Shown here: positions 1 through 5,856 of the stretch, in pieces
Position numbering within the stretch: the first letter of the stretch is position 1
Layout: every line of letters begins with the position of its first letter
Assembly (NCBI GenBank): GCA_934589155.1
Contig: CAKTNP010000035.1
Location: 1-17,340, forward strand
From: an uncultured Oscillospiraceae bacterium
Lineage (GTDB): Bacteria > Bacillota > Clostridia > Oscillospirales > Oscillospiraceae
DNA length: 17,340 nucleotides
Reading direction: 5' to 3'
Program-made: the position numbers and the translations under genes
Notes under the pieces: model-generated
Told to the model about the DNA's origin: nothing
The model's input: the letters and a program-made list of their open reading frames with translations, nothing else
Database searches by the model: none

Positions 1-180
1 GAAGTAGACCCCTTCATAGGTCGTGTGTCCGTTCATGGCTTTATGATTGCTGATTCCTCCTCCGCAGACGCAATGCGAGGACGGATGCGGCCAATCAAGG
101 CGAACCGCGCTTGCCGTGAGCGGGAACAGCTGCGTGAGCAGGCAGAGCGTCAGCAGAATGGCGAACAGTCGTTTTTTCAT
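1..180 (-). CDS. Secreted protein of unknown function, N-terminal part only
   Basis: An open frame of 60 codons starts at ATG (178-180) and runs off the left window edge without a stop. The N-terminus is a textbook signal peptide: MKKR, a hydrophobic core of about 15 residues, then an AxA-type cleavage site (LTASA, residues 21-25). The mature part begins VRLDWPHPS and has a short CVCGGG motif (residues 37-42) followed by histidines (H46, H52), which could bind metal or form a disulfide; this is inference. The start is well supported: a GAGGAGG ribosome binding site lies 7 bases upstream inside the end of the TetR-type gene, and the TGA of that gene overlaps this ATG (ATGA, 177-180). The two are therefore probably co-transcribed and translationally coupled. 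I do not recognise the family; related signal peptide plus CVCGG starts occur on cell-surface repeat proteins of gut Clostridia, but too little is visible to assign one. Confidence 0.75.
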   Translation of the reverse strand, partial: MKKRLFAILLTLCLLTQLFPLTASAVRLDWPHPSSHCVCGGGISNHKAMNGHTTYEGVYF

Positions 181-899
181 GTGGTAGCCTCCTCTTTTAT
201 TTGACCGGTTTCAATTTCCCGAAGGGAAAACTCATAGTGCATGGCCAGGGCCTGGAACAGGGTGTGCATCACCCGTTCGGAGATTCTGCGGATATCCAGT
301 CCTTCCACAAACCGGATCGCCTGTTCCATTTCCTCCGTCGGAACGTTGTATGCCCGCAGAGTCATGGTCAGGAATAACCGCAGCTTCTTTTCCAGCGTCA
401 GCTCCTCGTCGCACGGGTGCGCCATGTAGCCGCGCATGACGCCGGCCGAACCGATCTCCATGTCATAAAAATCGCGGGCGGTCAGCTCCGGCTGATACGA
501 ACCGAAAATCTTATACAGCTCCTTTGCGGTTTCCCGGAAGATAAATTCAGACGCTTCCTTCTGCGTGTAGGCTTCAATGTAGATTTCCCGCAGGTTTTCG
601 TTCAGCTCAGTCAGCGTCATCTGGATTGCGGTTTCCACGGCGTAGACATAGACCGGCGGCAGCTTCTCGCCCGTCGCGCTTCGCGCCATGACGAACTGGT
701 TTTCAAACATGAACTCCACCAGCTCTGTCAATACGCCGTCCTTGGCGCGGAAAATGTTCTGAAACTGGCTGAAAGACACACCGGCCTTTTCGTTGATTTC
801 CGCCAGCGTGGTCTGCTTGTAGCCCTTTTCTAAAAACAGCTTCACGCAAACGGTCAGTATCCGTTTCTTCGTGGGCAAGCTTGCGCTTGTGATGGCTAT
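177..899 (-). CDS. TetR/AcrR-family transcriptional regulator, probable ATA start
   Basis: This encodes a TetR-type one-component repressor of about 240 residues, the usual family length. The N-terminal DNA-binding helices are clear: TKKRILTVCVKLFLEKGY followed by a helix-turn-helix around residues 30-50 (TTLAEINEKAGVSFSQFQNIF), then a helical ligand/dimer domain. The start is odd. An AGAGGAAGTGATC ribosome binding site at about 903-915 sits 8 bases from codon ATA (897-899), giving (M)AITSASLPTKKRIL, exactly where an ATG is expected. The nearest standard codons are GTG 906-908, which lies within the ribosome binding site, and TTG 876-878, which is too far away. The frame stays open upstream to 1376, but that part lies before the promoter. 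The gene may use a rare AUA start or may have recently lost its ATG. Its end overlaps the secreted-protein gene by 4 bases. A palindrome at its transcription start suggests autorepression. The ligand is unknown; the MATE remnant upstream hints at a drug-efflux regulator. Confidence 0.72.
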   Translation of the reverse strand: MAITSASLPTKKRILTVCVKLFLEKGYKQTTLAEINEKAGVSFSQFQNIFRAKDGVLTELVEFMFENQFVMARSATGEKLPPVYVYAVETAIQMTLTELNENLREIYIEAYTQKEASEFIFRETAKELYKIFGSYQPELTARDFYDMEIGSAGVMRGYMAHPCDEELTLEKKLRLFLTMTLRAYNVPTEEMEQAIRFVEGLDIRRISERVMHTLFQALAMHYEFSLREIETGQIKEEATT

Positions 900-921
900 G
901 AAGATCACTTCCTCTCTCTTG

Positions 922-935
922 TGGTGTAAACACCA
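922..935. promoter_or_regulatory. Palindromic operator for the TetR-type regulator (predicted)
   Basis: TGGTGTAAACACCA is a 14-bp palindrome with 6-bp perfect arms (TGGTGT/ACACCA) around a central AA. It lies just downstream of the -10 box of the tetR-like promoter, over the expected transcription start (about 931). A bound dimer there would block initiation, the standard layout for TetR autorepression. That this protein binds it is inferred from position only. Confidence 0.6.
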
Positions 936-937
936 AT

Positions 938-966
938 AGTATAGCATATCGCAGAATGAAACGCAA
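938..966 (-). promoter_or_regulatory. Sigma-A type promoter of the tetR-like gene
   Basis: On the minus strand, -35 TTGCGT (961-966) is followed by a 17-bp spacer and -10 TATACT (938-943), with a TGC immediately before the -10 box (extended -10). The -10 matches 5 of 6 consensus bases, the -35 about 3 of 6. Transcription would start near 931, leaving a leader of about 30 bases before the ATA codon at 899. This excludes the longer upstream start codons of the same frame. Confidence 0.65.
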
Positions 967-1006
967 CAGGAACAAATAACTTGTGCGCAGCTTTTTTCGT
1001 GAACGG

Positions 1007-1041
1007 TTTGCAGGGCAGATCGCTCTTTTTCATCCTGCAAA
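1007..1041. repeat. Inverted repeat, 8-bp arms, 19-bp loop
   Basis: TTTGCAGG (1007-1014) is repeated in inverse as CCTGCAAA (1034-1041). The intervening 19 bases include a run of five T. It lies upstream of the tetR-like promoter in non-coding DNA. It may be a hairpin, a regulator site or chance in an AT-rich region; it is not a good intrinsic terminator. Confidence 0.35.
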
Positions 1042-1128
1042 ACAATTTTCCGAAAAACGGCCAAAAAAGTGTTTTGAAATTGTAGTAATGGTAGAGAGAA
1101 AGAAAAACGCTCCGGTCGGATGTTGCTG

Positions 1129-1150
1129 ACGGTAACGCCAATGTTACCGT
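1129..1150. repeat. Inverted repeat, perfect 8-bp arms, 6-bp loop
   Basis: ACGGTAAC (1129-1136) pairs perfectly with GTTACCGT (1143-1150) around GCCAAT. It lies between the minus-strand tetR-like gene and the plus-strand MATE remnant, where an operator for a divergent efflux gene would be expected. Its sequence differs from the 922-935 palindrome, so it need not bind the same regulator. Confidence 0.4.
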
Positions 1151-1293
1151 TGGTATGTCGCAATCCCATCGCCGCTGCGATACCGTAAAAGCAGAAAAAG
1201 TCTCTGCGACGAACGGCGGGCGATGACAGCAGAGGGCAGCTACTCCCCATCTGGGATCGTCCGAGCGCGATAACAACCGTCGCGGACCATCCG

Positions 1294-1656
1294 ATGAAAG
1301 GCCGCATGGCAAAGTACGGCGATATGGCGGCAGCCGGTGCGGGCGTTGCCATGAAGGCCACAATGATGACCTGCATGGTCTGTATCGGACTTGGGCAGGG
1401 CGATCAACCGCTGCTCGGTTATTGTATCGGTGCGAAAAACCGGGAGCGTTACATTTCGGCATTCAGCCGGAACGCTCTGTTTTTTCCGGTGTGGGTACTC
1501 ACCGGATTTGCTTGATATGCTGCTATCCTGCAAGAAAATCCCGGTCAATCTACACCGTTTTTCGCAAGTGTAGCTATACTTGCTGTGTTTGTCCTTCCTC
1601 TAGCAATCGCATCAGTTCGAATGATTGTTCTTGTTATGGTTGGATTGAGAGATTGA
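1294..1656 (+). pseudogene. MATE-family efflux transporter remnant with in-frame stop
   Basis: The stretch AKYGDMAAAGAGVAMKA (from about residue 6), then CIGLGQGDQPLLGYCIGAKN, matches the conserved C-terminal-half region of MATE (multi-antimicrobial extrusion) Na+/H+-coupled drug exporters: YGD, a GxGQGxQPLxGY motif and GAKNxxR. Only about 60 residues of a usual 450 are recognisable. The frame hits TGA at 1513-1515 and then stays open in the same phase to TGA 1654-1656, encoding a hydrophobic tail (YAAILQENPG, then PFFASVAILAVFVLPLAIA) that I cannot assign; the first stop could be a mutated Trp codon. No ribosome binding site or N-terminal half is present upstream, so this is a dead fragment, on the strand opposite the tetR-like gene. 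A tetR/MATE divergent pair is a common drug-efflux arrangement, so this may be the regulator's former target. Confidence 0.65.
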
Positions 1657-1814
1657 AAAAGCCTTACCCTTATGCGCTGCGGAAGCTTGTCAAGGCAATC
1701 TGCATCGAGGCCCCGGACAAGCCCAGCGGCAAGCGGCATCAGGGCATCCGCATTTCCTATGACCTTGTGGACTTTACCCCCGTGGAAGAACTGCTGAAAC
1801 AGGAAACGGCGTGA
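1653..1814 (+). pseudogene. C-terminal remnant of a large serine recombinase
   Basis: The frame gives YALRKLVKAICIEAPDKPSG, then a KRHQGIRISYDLVDF segment and ends PVEELLKQETA with a TGA stop at 1812-1814. This matches the extreme C-terminus (DUF4368-type region) of the large serine recombinases that excise and insert clostridial integrative and mobilizable elements of the TndX/TnpX group, where EAPDKSSGKRRQ and ISYDLVGF are typical. The resolvase catalytic domain and zinc-ribbon are absent: only about the last 50 residues remain, fused abruptly at about 1653 to unrelated upstream DNA. It cannot be functional. It marks the end of a former mobile element, whose recombinase gene usually sits at the element edge, here directly beyond the 3' end of rsgA. 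Family recognition is from memory of the motif, not a search. Confidence 0.75.
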
Positions 1815-1835
1815 CCGAAGCCACGCCGTTTCCTG
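1800..1835 (-). terminator. Strong hairpin with UUCG loop beyond rsgA
   Basis: CAGGAAACGGCGTG (1800-1813) and CACGCCGTTTCCTG (1822-1835) form a perfect 14-bp inverted repeat. In the minus-strand transcript the 8-base loop reads GCTTCGGT, so two more pairs (one G-U) close a stable C(UUCG)G tetraloop; the plus transcript lacks this. It lies about 50 bases beyond the rsgA stop and could end the long operon. The U-tract after it is weak (TGTTTC), so termination may be partial. It also overlaps the recombinase remnant's stop codon and may have been that gene's own terminator. Confidence 0.6.
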
Positions 1836-1886
1836 AGAGAATACGATATTCCTTTCTTATGACCTCAATCATTCGCTCCGATGTTT

Positions 1887-2774
1887 TTACTTGAGCTCCC
1901 AGGTTTTGATCTCTTTTGCCTTCTCGTACAGGCGGCAGTAGCTGTCATAGCGGCTGGGCTGGATGTCCCCGGCCTCCAGGGCCTGGCGCACGGCGCAGCC
2001 CGGCTCCTTCAGATGGGCGCAGTCGGCAAACTGGCATTTGCCGATGTATGGGCCAAAATCCGGGAAGGCGTATTGGAGATTCTCCTTCAGGATCACGTCC
2101 ATCTGGTCCGTGTCAAAGGAGGAAAAGCCCGGAGTGTCCGCAATGTAGGTATCCTCTCCGATGGCGTAGAGCTCCACATGGCGGGTGGTGTGGCGGCCCC
2201 GGCCCAGCTTCTCGGAGACCTCCCCGGTCTCCAGGGCCAGCTCCGGGCACAGCCGATTCAGGATACTGCTCTTGCCCACGCCGGAATTGCCGGTGAAGGC
2301 CGTAAGCTTGCCCCGGACCGCCTGACGCAGCTCCTCCACCCCCTGTCCCGTCTCCGCGCTGGTGACGATAACCCGGAAGCCCGCCGCCCGGTACACCCGC
2401 TCCAGATCCAGAGCCGGGTCCAGGTCGCACTTATTGATGCACAGGATCACGGGGACCTCCTGGTTGCCCGCAATGGCCGCCACCCGGTCGATGAGGAAGG
2501 GCTCCGTCACCGGGTTCACGTTGGCGGCAAAGACCACCAGGGCGTCTAAGTTAGCCACGGCGGGCCTTATAAAGCTGTTCTTTCGGGGCAGGATCCGTTC
2601 CACCATGCCCTTGCCCTTTTCCCGGCTGAACTCGCACAGGTCCCCGGTGAGAGGCGTGACCCGCTCCTTCCGGAGAATCCCCCGGGCTCGGCAGGTCACG
2701 GGGCCCGAAGGGGTCTGCACCTCATAAAAGCCGCTGAGTGAGCGGATGATCCGCCCGGTTTCCACTTCCGTCAT
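1887..2774 (-). CDS. rsgA: Small ribosomal subunit biogenesis GTPase RsgA
   Basis: RsgA (YloQ/YjeQ) is a circularly permuted GTPase that helps the final maturation of the 30S subunit and leaves it on GTP hydrolysis. The 295 residues show the full architecture: N-terminal OB-fold (about 1-70), then permuted G motifs in the order G4 NKCD (114-117), G1 GNSGVGKSS (162-170) and G3 DTPGF (213-217), then a zinc-binding C-terminal segment with C247, C252, H254 and C260. Its ATG overlaps the prkC stop (ATGA, 2771-2774), so translation is coupled to the kinase. In Bacillus and other Firmicutes rsgA also follows prpC-prkC, and RsgA is a known PrkC substrate in B. subtilis. It is the last gene of the co-oriented block. 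The usual next genes (rpe, thiN) are absent; element debris follows instead. Confidence 0.97.
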   Translation of the reverse strand: MTEVETGRIIRSLSGFYEVQTPSGPVTCRARGILRKERVTPLTGDLCEFSREKGKGMVERILPRKNSFIRPAVANLDALVVFAANVNPVTEPFLIDRVAAIAGNQEVPVILCINKCDLDPALDLERVYRAAGFRVIVTSAETGQGVEELRQAVRGKLTAFTGNSGVGKSSILNRLCPELALETGEVSEKLGRGRHTTRHVELYAIGEDTYIADTPGFSSFDTDQMDVILKENLQYAFPDFGPYIGKCQFADCAHLKEPGCAVRQALEAGDIQPSRYDSYCRLYEKAKEIKTWELK

Positions 2775-5074
2775 GAACCGAAATCCACCCGAATGTTGTC
2801 GTAATAGGTACCGTCGATGTACAGATCGAAGTACACCACACCCCGTCCCTGGAGGATCACGGTGATCTCCGACGTGCCGGGATCCACGGTCATGTCCTCC
2901 AGCACGGCGACGCCGTCCTGGCGGATGGAGAGCACATAGGCGTTGGGCTTATCCGTGGCGGAGGGCAGGTTCCGGATGGTATAGTTGGTGGAGTGCAGGG
3001 GCTTGGTGGGTGCCTCGGTCTCTGTCGGCTCAGTGGGGCCCTTGGAGATCTCCAGATAGATCTCCGTGTCCACCGCCACCTTGGTTCCTTTCTTCTCGGA
3101 CTGGGTCACCACCTGGTCTTTAGGCAGGTCGCTGTCCACATAGTCGTAGTCGTATTTCAGATTGCTCCGGGTCAGCATATCCACGGCCTTGGAAATGTCC
3201 ATGCCCACCACCTGGGGCACCTCCGTCTCCTCCGGGCCCTCGGAGACCCACAAAATCACGGTGTCGCCCTTCTTGATGGTCTCGCCTGCGGTGGGATCGG
3301 TCCTGGTGATCTTGCCCTTCTCCACGTCCTTGCTGTTCTCGGTCTTTTGCTGGATCCGGATGTTCAGCTTGTAGGCGGTGATGGTGTCGCTGGCCTCCGC
3401 CGCCGTCTGATTCTTAAAGTCCGGCATCTTCATTTCGCCGGGGCCCTCGCTGACCCACAGGGTCACGGTGTCCCCGTCGGAGAGCTTCTCGTTGTAGGCA
3501 GGCTCGGTCCTGATGATCTTTCCGACCTCCACGTCCTGGCTGTTTTCCTTTTCTTCCTTAATGGTGAGCTTGATCTTATACTGGCTCAGGACCTTCTTGG
3601 CGTTCTCCAGGGTCAGGTTGGTAAGCTCCGGCATGTTCTCCGTCTGGGCGCCCATGCTCACCGTAAACTCGATGGTAGTGCCAGCCTTGGCCTGGGTGTG
3701 GGCCTTGGGGTTCTGGGCTACGATCTGGCCCTTTTCATAGGTGTCGCTGTAAGCGTAGATCTTATCCGTCAGCACAAAGTCCTTGTAGTCGTCGGGATTC
3801 AGCTCCTCATAGACCTTGCCCTTGAAATCCGGCACCTCAATGGTGGCCTGGCCGCCGAAAATGCTCTTTGCCAGGGCGGAAATGGCGAAATACAGCACCA
3901 CCAGCACCACAACGCCTACCACGGCGATGATGGCCGTCGTAGTGGTCTTATTTTTCTTGGAAGTCTCTTCCTCCTCCGGCTCCTGGGGCGTCAGGCGGCT
4001 CCGGGAGGTATCCTGCCGGGGCCGGCCGGTGCTCTGGTAATTCCGGCCCGTGTCCTGCCGGGGACGCTGGCCCTCGGGTCTGGGGCGCTGACCTTCGGTT
4101 CGGGGACGCTGGCCCTCGGGCCGGACCCCGGCCACCCGCTCCGCCGTGTTCCGGGGCGCCGGGCGATAGCCGGGATTCTCATAGGTCCCCACGGGGCGGC
4201 TGGGCCGGGCCGCGGGCGCCTCAAAATTGTCGTAATAGAACAGGATGGCGGGATTTTTCCGGAATTCCTCCATATCATAGAGCATTTCCGTGGCGGAGGT
4301 GTACCGCCGGTCCGGATCCACGGCCATGGCCTTCATAATGATCTGCTCCAGGCCCCCAGGAATGTTGGGATTCAGCACGCTGGGCATGGTGGCCCCGCCG
4401 TTGATATGCTTCAGGGCAATGGCTACCGGAGAATCCCCGTCGTAGGGGGGCTGTCCCGTCATCATCTCGTACATGACCACGCCCAGGGAGTAAATGTCCG
4501 ACCGGTTGTCCACCCGGCCTCCCTTGGCCTGCTCCGGAGAGATGTAATGGACGGAGCCCAGGGCCTCCTTGGTCAGGGTGTTGGTGGAGGACATGATCCG
4601 GGCAATGCCGAAATCCGTCACCTTGGCGGTGCCGTTTTTCAGGATCATAACGTTGTGGGGCTTGATGTCCCGGTGAACGATGCCCTTGCTGTGGGCATGC
4701 TCCAGGGCCTTGGCGATCTGCATGGAAAAGTGCAGCGTCTCCCGCCAGTTGAGGACCCCCTTCTTCTCCATGTACTGCTTCAGGGTGATGCCCTCCACCA
4801 GCTCCATGACGATATAGTCCGCGTCCCCGGAGGTGGACACATCGTACACACTGACGATATTGGGATGGCTCAGCATGGCGACGGCCTGGGACTCGGCATG
4901 GAACCGGCGGCGGAACTCCTCATCCTGGAAGAACTCGTCCTTCAGAATTTTGATAGCCACCAGCCGATTCAGCCGATGACACAGGGCCTTGTACACCACG
5001 GCCATGCCGCCGGTGCCGATGACCTCCAGAATCTCGTATCGATTGTCCAATAGACGGCCTATGTATTTATCCAT
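2771..5074 (-). CDS. prkC: PASTA-domain Ser/Thr protein kinase PrkC
   Basis: A membrane-anchored Hanks-type kinase (767 residues) that senses peptidoglycan fragments and phosphorylates growth and envelope proteins. Kinase domain about 10-270: glycine loop GTGGMAVVY (20-28), Lys42, Glu61, catalytic HRDIKPHN (134-141), DFG (154-156), activation-loop threonines 164, 166 and 168, SPE (179-181). A Pro/Arg-rich linker (285-375) carries the repeat GQRPR(T/P)E. One transmembrane helix spans about 378-399. Four extracellular PASTA repeats follow (about 411-476, 478-545, 547-614, 616-680), then a Thr/Pro/Glu hinge and a non-PASTA beta-rich domain (about 690-767). The start at 5074 (MDKYIGRLL) follows a GAGAGGAG ribosome binding site 8 bases away; the upstream extension to 5188 overlaps stp and lacks such a site. 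The phosphatase gene lies 35 bp upstream and rsgA overlaps downstream, the standard stp-prkC-rsgA module. Confidence 0.97.
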   Translation of the reverse strand: MDKYIGRLLDNRYEILEVIGTGGMAVVYKALCHRLNRLVAIKILKDEFFQDEEFRRRFHAESQAVAMLSHPNIVSVYDVSTSGDADYIVMELVEGITLKQYMEKKGVLNWRETLHFSMQIAKALEHAHSKGIVHRDIKPHNVMILKNGTAKVTDFGIARIMSSTNTLTKEALGSVHYISPEQAKGGRVDNRSDIYSLGVVMYEMMTGQPPYDGDSPVAIALKHINGGATMPSVLNPNIPGGLEQIIMKAMAVDPDRRYTSATEMLYDMEEFRKNPAILFYYDNFEAPAARPSRPVGTYENPGYRPAPRNTAERVAGVRPEGQRPRTEGQRPRPEGQRPRQDTGRNYQSTGRPRQDTSRSRLTPQEPEEEETSKKNKTTTTAIIAVVGVVVLVVLYFAISALAKSIFGGQATIEVPDFKGKVYEELNPDDYKDFVLTDKIYAYSDTYEKGQIVAQNPKAHTQAKAGTTIEFTVSMGAQTENMPELTNLTLENAKKVLSQYKIKLTIKEEKENSQDVEVGKIIRTEPAYNEKLSDGDTVTLWVSEGPGEMKMPDFKNQTAAEASDTITAYKLNIRIQQKTENSKDVEKGKITRTDPTAGETIKKGDTVILWVSEGPEETEVPQVVGMDISKAVDMLTRSNLKYDYDYVDSDLPKDQVVTQSEKKGTKVAVDTEIYLEISKGPTEPTETEAPTKPLHSTNYTIRNLPSATDKPNAYVLSIRQDGVAVLEDMTVDPGTSEITVILQGRGVVYFDLYIDGTYYDNIRVDFGS
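4055..4123 (-). repeat. Tandem GQRPR repeats in the PrkC linker
   Basis: Residues 318-340 of the kinase consist of a 7-residue unit, GQRPR followed by TE, PE or QD, three times after an RPE lead-in; related RPRQDT pieces recur at 337-342 and 351-356. The DNA repeats are near-identical 21-bp units, so slippage could vary their number between strains. The segment is cytoplasmic, basic and Pro-rich, between kinase and membrane helix. Confidence 0.7.
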
Positions 5075-5109
5075 ATTGAGAACTCCTCTCTCAAACGAAC
5101 TGATTTCGA

Positions 5110-5841
5110 TCAGATCAGCGCCAGGACGCTGGTTACATTGTCCGGCGCCCCGCGGCTCTTGGCGATCTCCAAAAGGCGCTGGCAGCATAGCTGCCGGTTG
5201 ACCCCGTGGACGACCTCAAAAAGCATTTCCTGCTCGTCCACCAGATTGGACAGGCCGTCTGTGCAAAGCAAAATATGGTCTCCCCGCTCCACCTGCAGGC
5301 GGAACAGGTCACACTCCACCACCGGCTCCGTGCCGATGGCCCGGGTAATGAGATTCTTGCCGGGATAATGCCGGGCCTCCTCAGGGGTCAGCTCCCCCCG
5401 CTGGATCATGACCTGGACCAGGGAATGGTCCGTGGTAATCCGGCCCACGCCATTGTTGTTGAGGAGATACGCTCGGCTGTCGCCTACGTTCACCACGAAG
5501 GCCCGGTTTCCCTCGATATAAGCCGCCACCAGGGTGGTGCCCATCCCCTCGAAGTCCGAAAACTGCATAGCCTGGTCGTAGACCGAGAAGTTGGCCTGCT
5601 TGACCCCGGCCTTCAGCATTCTGCCGATCTGCTCGTCGGTCATGCCGGATGTCCTGGTGGCCTCCACCTCCTGGACAAAGACGTCAATGGCCAGGGCACT
5701 GGCAATGTTGCCGGATTTGGCGCCGCCCATGCCGTCGCAGACGACGCAGAGCATGCTCCGGCGGTCGAAGGTCTCGATCCGATAGGCATCCTGGTTTTGC
5801 TGTCGGACATTTCCCGGGTCGGAAAGGCCCCATGCCTCCAT
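5110..5841 (-). CDS. stp: PP2C-family Ser/Thr phosphatase, partner of PrkC
   Basis: A PPM/PP2C metal-dependent phosphatase (243 residues; prpC/stp) that reverses PrkC phosphorylation. The metal-binding motifs are complete: R13 with QNQD (15-18), CDGMGG (35-40), GMGTTL (99-104), VGDSRAY (119-125), DHSLV (138-142), CTDGLSN (193-199) and GAPDN (231-235). D18, D36, D195 and D234 are the expected acidic ligands. No signal or membrane segment, so it is cytosolic. The start at 5841 has an AAAGGAGG ribosome binding site 8 bases upstream, which sits at the end of rlmN (15-bp gap); a second ATG at 5833 is less well placed. It lies between rlmN and prkC, the conserved Firmicute arrangement. Confidence 0.96.
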   Translation of the reverse strand: MEAWGLSDPGNVRQQNQDAYRIETFDRRSMLCVVCDGMGGAKSGNIASALAIDVFVQEVEATRTSGMTDEQIGRMLKAGVKQANFSVYDQAMQFSDFEGMGTTLVAAYIEGNRAFVVNVGDSRAYLLNNNGVGRITTDHSLVQVMIQRGELTPEEARHYPGKNLITRAIGTEPVVECDLFRLQVERGDHILLCTDGLSNLVDEQEMLFEVVHGVNRQLCCQRLLEIAKSRGAPDNVTSVLALI

Positions 5842-5856
5842 GGGTACCGCCTCCTT

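Larger units (their letters stand above)
967..1293. other. Gene-poor stretch with inverted repeats
   Basis: About 330 bases with no supported gene on either strand. The composition is more AT-rich and A/T-homopolymer-rich than the operon to the right. Two inverted repeats stand out and are listed separately (1007-1041 and 1129-1150). A short plus-strand frame from ATG 1120 ends at TAA 1186 and shows no recognisable homology. The right end (about 1228-1293) is in frame with the MATE remnant and may be its degraded continuation. Confidence 0.5.

Noticed and set aside
1120..1188. Short plus-strand frame from ATG 1120 as the N-terminus of the MATE gene
   Set aside because: In phase with the remnant but only 22 codons before TAA, with no MATE N-terminal features.
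900..1376. N-terminal extension of the TetR-type gene to 399 residues
   Set aside because: It would begin upstream of the promoter at 938-966 and its first part is the antisense of the MATE remnant.
2993..5053. 686-codon open frame on the plus strand opposite prkC
   Set aside because: Exact antisense of a well-identified kinase gene; composition is the His/Gly/Leu-rich artefact of GC-rich antisense codons and there is no recognisable domain.
5075..5188. N-terminal extension of PrkC into stp
   Set aside because: MDKYIGRLL is the family N-terminus and has a good ribosome binding site at the proper distance; the extension overlaps the phosphatase gene.
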